A stretch of DNA of 64,000 nucleotides from Dacryopinax spathularia. Its lineage: Eukaryota > Basidiomycota > Dacrymycetes > Dacrymycetales > Dacrymycetaceae. The first letter of the stretch is position 1, and each line of letters starts with the position of its first letter. The position numbers were made by a program, and so were the translations under genes. Of this stretch, positions 9,840-19,173 are shown piece after piece. The stretch spans positions 1 to 64,000 of the forward strand of contig JBBPFI010000002.1 in NCBI GenBank assembly GCA_037974965.1. Direction: 5' to 3'. Below the pieces are notes generated by a model, which saw only the letters and a list, made by a program, of their open reading frames with translations, was not told the DNA's origin and searched no databases.

Positions 9840-12829
9840 TCAGAGATGAGCGAGTGCATTATCTTGTCGACAATCACACTCACTGTCGGCTAAATTATCG
9901 ATCGCCTTGGTGACATCTTCCGGCTTCCCCTTACCAAAGGCCTGCGCCATCATTTTCGCCTTGTCCCTCTGGCGCTTGACAATGCGATCTTCAATGGTGT
10001 CTTTGTGGGACAGGGCATAGACCAGGACCCCTGCATATCATCAGCAAAGGATCCCATCGCTGGGATGCAAGCACGCACGTTTCAGCTGTCCCACACGATG
10101 TGCACGATTATACGCTGGTTACTGTCAGACGGAGTCCTCCCACGGCTCGCACGTTCACACACCTTGTCTCTCCTTGGCATAATTCCAGTGTGGGTCGATG
10201 TTGAAGATGATGTTAGCCCGTGTGAGATTGAGTCTGAGAAGAGTGAGTACACCAGTCCAACAGAATAGTACGCTCGTACCCCGTCCCACCAGCCTCGATC
10301 GATACAAGCAAGACATTTGCCCCTCCTTCAAGCTTCATAAACGACTCGAGCGCCTCTGCACGTCGAGTTTGCGACATGGGACCTTCATAACTTGATGTTC
10401 AAGTCAGTGGGAGGACACTGGCGCACGGACAAGGACTCACCGGGCAACAGAGAACAATGGGACTTGCGAGAATGCATAAGCAAGAAGGTCAAGGACCTTG
10501 ACCCACTTGGAAAAGACAATATACTTGGAAGCGACGTCTGCAGGACCGATCTTTTCCCCTTTCGCTTCCAATGCGGAGATCCTGAGTGCGTCCTCCTCCA
10601 TATGCTCTTCGATACGATGGTAGATGAACTGGACCAGGCGGTGAGCATGACGTTCCCCATTGACCACCGTGCCGTGCTTACTGTAAACTGCACACGTATC
10701 AGCTACGCACGAAGAGCACTTGTCAGGGAAGCGCACCTTATCCGACCAGACTGCCTTCATGTCAATCGCCTTCTTCACATGAGGCTTGGCTTTAAGCTTG
10801 TCCATGTCGTCATCCCCGCTGTCCGCGAACGGCAGGACCTCCAAGGGAAGTGCATATACAGCCAGGTGCGGGCTCTTGCCACGGCACTCCCTCACTGGGC
10901 ACCTGACTGGTTCTCGCTGGGCCATTGTCTCCCAGCATTCTGAAGATGTGTTAGCTTCGTTGCGGGCATATCAGAGCGTAGTCGACGATACCGTAACAGT
11001 ACATATGACCACAAGGACTGCAATATGTGTCTCTCGACTCCAATTGGCCCTTCTCGCATTTGCTGCAAGTGCGGGGGGGCTGCATGGAGCGGTCAATATG
11101 TAGGCGCACATGCAATTGCGTAGCAGACGCACCTGTCTGCGCTCTTCAAACGCCCGCACCTGCTCCTCTTTCCACCCTTCCAGTTCGTCCTCCCAATCCT
11201 CGGCATGATGGTACGCATATCCGAGTACCGGATGAGCCAAAAATCGACACATTCTTTGACAGTTGGCCCACACTACACGTTGTCAGGGCATGCACACAAA
11301 AAGTATGTATGACTCACGCTTCTTGCGGACCTCTCCTTGCACTTTCTTGCCTTTCCTGTTGTCACGCTTAGCCGCTGTCGCTTGCAACGGCAACAGTACG
11401 TACTTTGTCCTCTGCGACTCGAAATGTTTCCGAGCCTCCTCCTGCAGCTCGTCGTACACCTTGCGCCACCTTTCAGACAGCGGCAGTTCCGGACGGACAA
11501 AGTGCTTGTTCTCAAGCTCGGTGATCGACTTGCCAAAGCACGTGTCGTTGTAGCTACGACGCAGCATGCACGTCTGGAAGACGTCATACATTCCCGACTT
11601 GACGTCGTCGCTCGATGCCTTGGACAGCCATGCGAGATTGCGGTGAAAGTATTTCTTTTCACGGTAGAACGGGACTTGAACAAAGTGGATGAGCGTCCAG
11701 GCCTCTTCAATGTCGTTTTGGATCGGTGTGCCGGTAAGGCACCAGCGGTGTTGAGCAGAGAGAGAGAGACACGCCCCTGTCCGGTTCGTCTCTGGCGACT
11801 TGATGTTGTGTGCTTCGTCCAGAATCACTCGATGCCAACGCAAGCGTTGGACAGCTTGCTCCTCCACGCCGTTGTACGTCACCAGGATAACGTCGTGCAG
11901 TGTAAGGACCGCACTATTTCTCATTCCAGCCCCCCACCATTTCCAACAGCTGAGGATCCCATGGGCACGCTTGTCGATCTCCGACTCCCACTGAAGGATG
12001 AGGTTGGCAGGTACCACGATGAGGGTGTGCCCGCGCCCAGACGATGGAGTAAAGTCCTCCTTCGTATGCACGAGATGTGCAATCACCTGGATCGTCTTGC
12101 CTAGGCCCATCTCGTCGGCAAGGATGCCACCTCTGGGACTGCACACCAGAATCAGCAGTGAACTCCTCGTTGAAAGACAACAACGCACGACGAGTACCTC
12201 TCTACCCGTGCCATCCAATCTACCCCCATGGCCTGGTAAGGGAAGAGAGAAACGCTCATCCCTCGAAACGTTTCCTTTCTGTCCTTGATACCGAGATTAA
12301 CCAGGGCACGACGGCATTGATCTATATTGGATAAGCTCACTGCTTGTCGTCCGAGAAGGAACTCACCTGTGAGATCCTGCCCTATCTCACTTTCATCTTC
12401 TTCCTCGTGGGGGACCGTTCTGACGTGGATGCTGGGTCAGAAACGGCGCATACATCCAGCAAAAAGGACTTACAGATCAATAACGGGAGCTGGCGCTGCT
12501 GGTGCTGTGGTTGCTGGTGGTGCTCGTCGAATGGCTGACAGTGACCAGTGGTTTGTTGATCGCCTCACACCAAACTGCTTCTCGAAGAGCTCAATCTCAA
12601 CTGCGAGACTATCCTTCCTCTCTTGGTCCTTGCTCAGGCACGCGATCTTCCATTCGCGGAGCATCGCGTCCCACGTCCCCTCCACGATAGGAGGAGGCGG
12701 CAGTGGTGCCGGGTTGTATGACGGAGCGGGAAGAAGTCCGCACTCATCTTCTTCGTCCAGGAATTCGTCCGACTCGATGCTGTATGTATCCCAATCGATC
12801 AAGGAAGTTGGGCCTTCAGGTGGTGGCAT
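9840..12829 (-). CDS. SNF2-family ATPase with embedded RING finger (RAD5/RAD16/ULS1-like)
   Basis: About ten exons join in phase into roughly 840 aa. Order: an acidic N-terminus; a SIM-like APVIDL followed by EEEDESE; the N-terminal SNF2 lobe with DEMGLGKT (Walker A), DEAH (motif II) and LTGTPIQND; a complete C3HC4 RING (CSKC, CSPCGH, CYEC, CPVREC); and the C-terminal lobe with YIVFSKW, GGTGLNLTRAN and NRAHRVGQLKR (motif VI). The stop is at 9840-9842. Proteins of this build translocate on duplex DNA and act as ubiquitin E3 ligases in replication repair or on sumoylated chromatin. No HIRAN domain is visible, so RAD16 or ULS1 fits better than RAD5. All key residues are present, so it is probably functional. 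A broken relative lies at 26 kb. Confidence 0.88.
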
Positions 12830-13690
12830 GGGCGATGTCGGGGGATATGGGTGCCGGTTGGTATTGGGGGATATGAGTGCAAGCGGGGTCTTGACAAAAC
12901 CAGAGGGAGGGAATATGAGCGACTCAGGTTGGTATTGGCAGTGATGGTATATTGGCCTTGGCCGTTGTGGTGGTCCTTGTCGTTGTCGTTGGCGTTGTCG
13001 TTGGCCTCGGCGAGTGGCGTCCGTTAGTGGCGTCGGTGCCCTTCAAAGATTTTTGACATTCCAGTCCAGACCGTGATAAAGGGACCCTTTTGGGTGGGAA
13101 AGGAAAAGGTTCAGGCGGGAAAGGGACCCTTGTGGGTGGGTAAGGACCTCGCTCCCTAGTGCTTGCAAGCGCAGGAAAGGGCAAGGACTTGAAAAAATGG
13201 CATTGTCAGGTGGGTAGCATTGGGTGATGGATTTAAAGACAAGCAGTTATGATGGGTTTCTATGATACTGAGATTAATCATGAGGGTGATTCACTCAACT
13301 ACAATGAGCGGGTACTCTCAGTGGACCCTTTGCGTGAGTAAGGGACGACTTTGCAAGGAAAGGAGCAAAGTTGTCGTGAGTAAGGGACCGCTTTGGAGAG
13401 TAAGGGACCACTCTGGGTGGGCAAGGAAGCCCTTTGCGCGCAACGAGACCCTTTGGGCCGGTAAGGGAGCACAGTGGGCGAGTAAGGGATCATCTTGGCG
13501 AGTAAGGGACCGCTTGGAAGGGTAAGGGCTTGCCTTTCCCACCAAAGTCTATCCCTGGCGCGCAAGGGGACCCTTAGGGAAAGGCCGGGCAGGTGCGCGC
13601 AAGGGCATGAACGGGAAAGGACTTTAGCATTGGTAACTGGATTCTTATTAAGGAGGGGACTATATAACGTAAAAGGAAAACAAGTCGACA
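12830..13690. other. Spacer with simple repeat and two GTAAGGGA minisatellite blocks
   Basis: 12950-13015 holds a GTTGTCGTTGGC-type simple repeat. Minisatellite units lie at 13076-13190 and 13320-13625. The second block has at least ten units, including GGTAAGGGA, GAGTAAGGGACC and CTTTGGGCC, and it ends within 70 bp of the point where the 13.7-18.8 kb duplication begins. No gene seen. Confidence 0.75.
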
Positions 13691-14872
13691 ATTCACAACT
13701 CGTCAACTCGACCGGCCTGCGGAGGGTGGACGGATGATGGGAGTCGAGGTGCCGGGTGAAGGCGCTCTTGGATGCGTACGGACGACGACAGCGGGAGGGA
13801 TGCATCTTGCCGAGCGTGATGCTTGCAGCGCCAACCCTGTCGTGGGTTGCTGATGCCGGGGACGGGCTTGAACACGATAGCGGGGATCACACAGTCGCTG
13901 CTCATGAGAGCAAGAGACTGGATGAGGGACGGAGCAGGGGCAGGTGAAGACTCGCCTGGAAGGCGGTGGGATGGGCTGAGGCAGTGGCCGACCAAGTGCT
14001 CTGCTGGGACGCCGCATGCACATCGGCGACAGACGACGATACGAAACGGCAGGGCGATGGTGAGGTCGTGAGGGACAAGGTCCGGATGATCTTCAGTGGT
14101 TGTATGCACTGGGTCGGTCGCAGTACCGAGTTGTTGAAGGGAGGCGGGTGAAAGGTTTGGGGGAAAGTCATCTGTGCGTGGAACAGTGAGTTGAAGGATA
14201 TGCAGCACCATGAAGACACGTACCTGAAGTATCAGAAGCATTGTCTTCCTGCAACCCAGCCCTCACTTCATCCTCATCATCATCGTCCTCATCGCCATCC
14301 TCATCCACATCCTCATCATCCTCGTCCCCGTCCTCATCGTCATCCTCACCCTCATCCTCGCCCTCCTCGCCCTCCTCACCCTCCCTGTCCTCATCTCTCT
14401 CCTCGTCGTCCTCATTCCCATCCCCGTCCTCCCCGTCCTCCGCATCCTCCTTGTCCTCCTCGCCCTCATCTTCCTTACCCTCCTCACCCTCATCGGCAAG
14501 CGGTTTGCCCAGCCCGGGCTCATCGTGGGCTGTATCGGATGACGTATTGTACGCGGGCGGAGCGGGGCAGGGTGGGCATGTGGTGTTGCTGCTGCAGAGC
14601 AAGTTGGGATCGCAGTCGATGTGGCGGTCGTTTTCATGCTCTTTCCTCCAATGCTTGCGCAGATTGGGAGGGAGGCGATGGGTGAATGGGCAGTTGACGG
14701 CCGGACAGTGGAAGATGTTGTTGAGGAGCGGCGTGTGACGGACCTCGCCATTCCAAAACGTCAGCTGAACACGCGTCTGGTGTACCTCTGCTCGGTGTTG
14801 GTCTCGAAGGTGCTTGTTTGGAAAGGGCGTTTGGCAGTCGGAGCAGATGAATGCGGAGGTCTTGGGGGGCAT
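13691..14872 (-). pseudogene. OrsD/C2H2 zinc-finger gene, truncated copy 1
   Basis: From ATG 14872 the frame encodes two C2H2 fingers (CSDCQTPFPNKHLRDQH and CPAVNCPFTHRLPPNLRKH), then about 100 residues that are almost all Asp and Glu. A 52-bp intron is followed by an OrsD-like region (VVCRRCACGVPAEHLVGH, GWRCKHHA, SAFTRHLDSHHP). OrsD (DUF3505) domains are typical of fungal subtelomeric genes, often in or beside telomere-linked RecQ helicases. Compared with the copy at 50.3-52.3 kb it has one extra base near 13805 that shifts the frame just before SAFTRH. It then loses all downstream sequence at the minisatellite edge. So this copy is almost surely not functional beyond the fingers and acidic tract. 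Confidence 0.75.
14230..14500. repeat. Asp/Glu-codon low-complexity tract
   Basis: The plus strand shows runs of TCATCCTC and CCTCATC, which are GAG, GAC and GAT codons of the acidic domain on the minus strand. Length and order differ from the paralogous tract at 51710-51920, so it is expanding and contracting by slippage. Confidence 0.85.
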
Positions 14873-16024
14873 TTTGAGAACGAAACAGACTGAGGAGGGG
14901 AAGGCTACTCACCTGTGCAATATATGGTCGGTCTGGCGGGATGAGTGTGATAGGGCGAGAGGGGGTGACGTGGTGACAGATGAGGAGAGAGGGGGTGACG
15001 CGGTGATAGAGAGCAGAGCAGCAACTCTGTGCTCATCGCAGTAATCGGCATCGAGCATACTTGGGTAGAGGTCGTTCCATGGTGGGAGAGTTCTGACCCA
15101 TACAGGGAGCGTTCTTGCAAGGATCGGCCAGAGTACGCAGCACCGGAGTCTTTGGATGGGCTGGGTTGCCTATTCTGGGTGTGATAGTGTGCCGTAGACA
15201 AGTTGTTGGTCGATCAGGGGGGGACACATAGGCTGGAGTGGTGGGAAGTGGGCGAGTGTGACAAGAGTAGGCAGTGAAGGCAAGAACGTCGACGTCAAAG
15301 GAGGTTGTCGTATTTGTCTAAATGACTCTTACACGGACCCTATTGTTGACAATACAATGATTGTGAGAAAGGAGAGGGACTTACGAAAATGGCACGGTTG
15401 GCCGGGAAAGGAAAAGCAGTTGGTGCGAAAGGAAAGGGTCCTTGGTGGGAAAAGAACAGAGGCCCACTTGGGTGGAACATCTTGGTGGTAAGGGACACAT
15501 TGTGCTTGCAGGTAAGGGACTGGCTGCGCGTAAGGAACTTCGGGTGAGGGACTCCCCGCGCGTAAGGAGCTGTGAGTCAGGGACTTGCTGTGGCACTGTG
15601 GGTCAGGCACGGTGGGTAAGGGGACTCACTCCCCATAAGGCAAGGATGGTTGTCTCGGCATATGGCAACTGTGTGATGCTTTCCAGCATGAGTAAGAAAC
15701 TCTTCTGTGCATGGTCACAAGCCATGCACCTGGAGCAACTATCATCCTATCTCTGTGGTGACCAATCAGATAAAGGGCGGTGTTAGAGCGGCCTTCTATC
15801 ATGACAATGGGGACTTCTTTAGTGGAGGATGACCGGATGACCAGTACAAGCGGGGCAAGTAGCATGCTTGCGCTGGCTTGCATGTACCCCATAAAGGAAC
15901 TGATAGCGATACCGCACCATGCTGTGCATACTCCACCGAGAGCATGTCTCTGCTATATATCTGGTCGCCGGGTCCTGTCTCACTCTCCAAACACCCCTGA
16001 AATCGACCACTTGAACTTGACGAG
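14873..16024. other. 5' region of the OrsD/C2H2 gene plus GTAAGGGA block and zinc-gene promoter
   Basis: 14873-15300 is the upstream region of copy 1. The same segment recurs at 52311-52750 and 54290-54700, including GAGAGGGGGTGACG repeats. 15370-15640 is a GTAAGGGA/GGGAAAGGAAA block that also has a counterpart at 54750-54990. 15640-16024 is conserved with 55000-55415 and probably carries the promoter of the small zinc-protein gene. No other gene seen. Confidence 0.7.
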
Positions 16025-16341
16025 ATGAGTAACCAGCCTACGTATGCTTTCTGCTTGATGGCAACAAGCAGAGTGACTGATCATACAACAGTACCCGCTG
16101 CGACTGTCAAGTATGGACCAACTTGGTCAAGATGCACACGTGTGGCCACACCTCGCCCGCTCCCGATCTCTTTGTCCAGGATGACAACTGCAAGAACGGG
16201 TGTACCTCCGCAACGGCTACCAAAGTAGCCACCAGCTTCGCCTCCTCCCGGGGTCGGGGATTAGAGGACAAGGGCAAATGTCCGACTTGCATTGAGGCAG
16301 AGACCAAGGAGAAGACCGCAAACACGAATGGAACAGCGTGA
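16025..16341 (+). CDS. Small Cys/His-rich zinc-binding protein, copy 1
   Basis: Exons 16025-16041 and 16092-16341 (50-bp intron) give an 88-aa protein. Candidate zinc ligands occur in order: CDC, HTCGH, CKNGC and CPTC, a pattern like a treble-clef or RING-type double site. A Lys/Thr tail follows. It shares the core HTSPAPD..V with the copy at 55416-55737; identity across the cysteines and the identical intron position support a real gene. It is convergent with the kinase gene, whose stop lies 35 bp away on the other strand. It may be an adaptor protein. No known family recognised. Confidence 0.7.
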
Positions 16342-16375
16342 ACAGGAGGACGGAGAGGGTTGAAGGGTTTTAACA

Positions 16376-17265
16376 TCAAGCCAGGTCCGAGGGGAGGGGG
16401 ATGTGAGCCGTTATCTCATGTAGTACATCACCTGCGTCTCGGACCTTCCCCTGCCAAATTTCGAGTATGAGGTTGCCCAGCGGTAACCCTGTTGTATCCG
16501 GAAATATCCCCCTCTCATATGACCGTGCCCAATCCTCATCCGTTTCGTATCCCTCAACTCCCTCAAAAGGCGCCCTCCCTTCCAGGATCCAGTACATGGC
16601 GCTTGCGAGGCCGTAGATGTCCACCTGCCTAAACTCGTCCCAGTCCTGCACCTCCTTGCTCCAAAAGTCTTTGATGGACAGTCGTGGATTGAGCGAGGCA
16701 TACCCTGCAAAATTGCCAGGGTATGACGCTCCCTCGAAATCGCAAAGCTTGATGTTGAGATTGTCGTCAAGGAGGACGTTGCGTATCGAAATGTCTGCAT
16801 GGATGACACCGCAGGAGTGTATGGCGTTCACGGCATACGCCAGTTGGGCACACCACTTGATGCGCTCAAGGGTGGTTGGAGATGTCTCGTATTGCTCGGC
16901 CTGCTTGAGATACTGGAGAAGGTCGCGGTGCCTCATCTTGGGCAGATACAAGGCGCATGCTTGACGATCGAATCCGAGGGGACGGAGGACATATGGGCAT
17001 TTTGCGATTGGCAAGGAGTCGGCCAGCACCATATAGCAGTTGTATTCGCGCTCGATGGCCTTATGGCAGCTCTGGCCGTCGGGATCTCGGGGTTTCTTGA
17101 CCACCCACGCATCTTCTCGGTTACTGGATGAATAGATGAGACCGGTTTGTCCCGCGCCCATTGGATGGATGCGATGGTTGGTATGGAGGTTGCTGAGCAA
17201 GCATCAGTAGTATTTCAATGGGCAGAACACAATGATACTTACACGGTTGTGGTTGTGGAGATCAT
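16376..17265 (-). CDS. Protein kinase-like protein, copy 1 (intact)
   Basis: Exon 1 is only 23 nt (17243-17265, MISTTTT) and exon 2 is 16376-17192; together they give 279 aa. Kinase landmarks are present: glycine loop (GAGQTGLIY), lysine in VVKKPRD, glutamate in AIEREYN, catalytic loop HADISIRNVLL (Asp and Asn present), and DFEG in place of DFG. The APE region is not clear and the C-lobe is short, so it is a compact atypical kinase of a type common in fungal accessory regions. Two relatives in this window (28.9 and 55.9 kb) start with the same 23-nt exon. No membrane or targeting segment is seen. Probably active toward an unknown substrate. Confidence 0.82.
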
Positions 17266-17339
17266 GGTCAAAAGCAGAGTCAGGTGGTGGTGGTGCAGAA
17301 GCAGAGACAGTCCCTGGCTTAGCAGATGCACTTGAGACT

Positions 17340-17540
17340 TTTCGTGGAAGCGAAGGTGACAAAGGGACACTAGTCTGTCGGTAGGGAACTTGTTTCGGAT
17401 GAGTAAGGGACTGCTTTGGGTGGGAAAGGACAAGTGTCGGAGTGGGTAAGGGACCACTGGGTAAGGGACCACTTTCGGTGGAAAGGAAAACTGGTGTTGG
17501 GTGGAAAGGAAAACCATTGCAGCGGGTAAGGGACCAGAAT
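17340..17540. repeat. GTAAGGGA minisatellite block with a perfect G-quadruplex pattern
   Basis: Units of GGTAAGGGACCACTTT and GGTGGGAAAGGA fill the spacer between the kinase and coiled-coil genes. At 17444-17467 four GGG runs are separated by 3, 6 and 3 bases, which fits the standard G-quadruplex rule. Confidence 0.85.
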
Positions 17541-17610
17541 GTGGCATGAACGGGAATGCATTGCAGCGGGCATAAGGCTTGCGAGGTATCATACAATCAC
17601 TGTAAGGACA

Positions 17611-18777
17611 CTAGAAGGAAGAAGGAACGATGTTGAGAAGGTGAAGCAGGTACTGCTTGGTGTGGGCGGGCACGCCCCTGGCTTGTGCTGCCTCTTGAAG
17701 TGCGGGCGTGCTAAAGGCATGCACCGCAGGCTCCCCGATATTGCGAATGTCCCGCCCGTTGTCGTAGAGGAAGTGGGCGACCTCGGGCGTGAGCCGTCTC
17801 CACCTTCGATCGGTATTGAACCGCGGGTCCATGACGGTGGCTTTGCGTGGGTGTTGGGCAACAAAGGAAGTCCAGTTGAAGTCTGGCCAGTCGAGGAGAG
17901 ACATGAGGTACTTGCGGCCCTTGACGATAATCTCCCGGCGTTGGATCTTGGCCAGCGCGTCATTAGGCTGCAAGTGAGAGAGATGAGCAGGTGAATCGCG
18001 TAAATGGTGCGACTTACAAAAACAAATGTCTGCATCTCTTGAAGGTCTTCGCGGAGCTGCCTGTCCTCTGCTGCCAGTACCAGGTTGTCTTGCCTAAGAG
18101 CAATGAGCTGTTGCTGAAGAAGCGTGTTCTGGGTGGTAAGGCCGTCAATCAGCTCGCCTTGCAGATTGACCTGCTCTCCCAAGGCTTCGATCCTTGCTTT
18201 CATGGCTTTGGCTTCTTCCTCCCAGCCGGTTGGGGCGCTTGCAATGCTCAAACCCTTGCCGTCACCTGAGGCGGCTGAACAGTGGATGAGCGGATGGTCT
18301 AGGGAGCAAGGGTGTCGACTCACAGTTCTTGTTTCCTTCCATCTCAGGCAACGGCTCTTTTGCGCCGGCCGGGCCTCCATCTTCAGAGCGACTGGTGTCA
18401 CAGGGGGCATGACGGGTGATGCCATCAGGAAGGGGCTCATTGACGTCGATGGGAGGTTGATTCAAATCTGGAAGGAGAGATGAGGATGAAGTTCGTCGGT
18501 CAGGAAGAGCAAAGGACATACCGGTGAGTACCTGACTGCAGGATGCATCAGGATGCTGAAAGGTATTATCGGCCGGCTCGACACCCGATATGGCTGTTGC
18601 AAGCTTCTTCTTGGGGCTTGCTCCCATTTTGTCGGACATGGTGTCGATCTCTTCACTTGCTGGGCGTGGACGCTTGCAGGCTGAGGAGGTTGCAGTCTGC
18701 GGGCCGGTTTGCTGGGAGTGGGCAGGTTGATCGTCTTCGTCCGGCTGCCCAGCAGGAACAAGGTGTTCATGAGACAT
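17611..18777 (-). CDS. Coiled-coil protein with conserved C-terminal domain (family D), copy 1
   Basis: Exons 18324-18777, 18018-18274 and 17611-17967 join in phase to give 355 aa. The N-terminal 150 residues are hydrophilic with basic patches (CKRPRP, SPKKK). A coiled coil of about 70 residues follows (TQNTLLQQQLIALRQDNLVL). The last 120 residues are the most conserved part, with IQRREIIVKGRKYLMSLLD, RRWRRLTPEVAHFL and a hydrophobic C-terminus. The same three-part plan occurs in the genes at 57.1 kb and 53.4 kb, and the C-terminal domain is recognisable in the divergent one. It resembles a leucine-zipper regulator but lacks a clear basic DNA-binding helix directly before the coil. Function unknown. 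Confidence 0.75.
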
Positions 18778-18929
18778 GGTGGATGTTACTCTGGGGGAGG
18801 AGGATTGGGTTGTTGGGACGGTAAGTGTACGCAAGTCAGATGTTGGTGGCGGAGAGGAAGAGATGACTTGGGCTGAGTAAAAATGGTGTACAGTGTACGG
18901 ATGCAGATACAAGCTCCAACAGGCGTGAG

Positions 18930-19120
18930 GCGATGCCAATGAGTAAGGGACCCTTTTGGGTGGAAAGGAAACAGCTGCGCTGAATAAGGGACTGCCTTAG
19001 TGGGTAAGGAACGGATCGGGGTGAGTAAGGGACCGCTGTGGGTGGAAAGGAGAAGGGTTGGAGCGAGTAAGGGACCACTTTGGAGTTTTGGTGGCAGAGT
19101 AAGGGACCACTTTGGCGCAC
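18930..19120. repeat. GTAAGGGA minisatellite block
   Basis: Five to six units (GAGTAAGGGACC, GGTGGAAAGGA) lie between two minus-strand genes. It corresponds to the block at 58440-58740 at the far end of the second cassette copy. Confidence 0.85.
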
Positions 19121-19173
19121 CTGTCTAAATGCATATGGTTCATTATCTTCAGCAGAATTAGTAGGTATCGTAT

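Noticed and set aside
14230-14500. Simple-sequence repeat with Pro/His-rich plus-strand frame as a gene
   Set aside because: It is the antisense of the Asp/Glu tract in the zinc-finger gene, which has splice and domain support.
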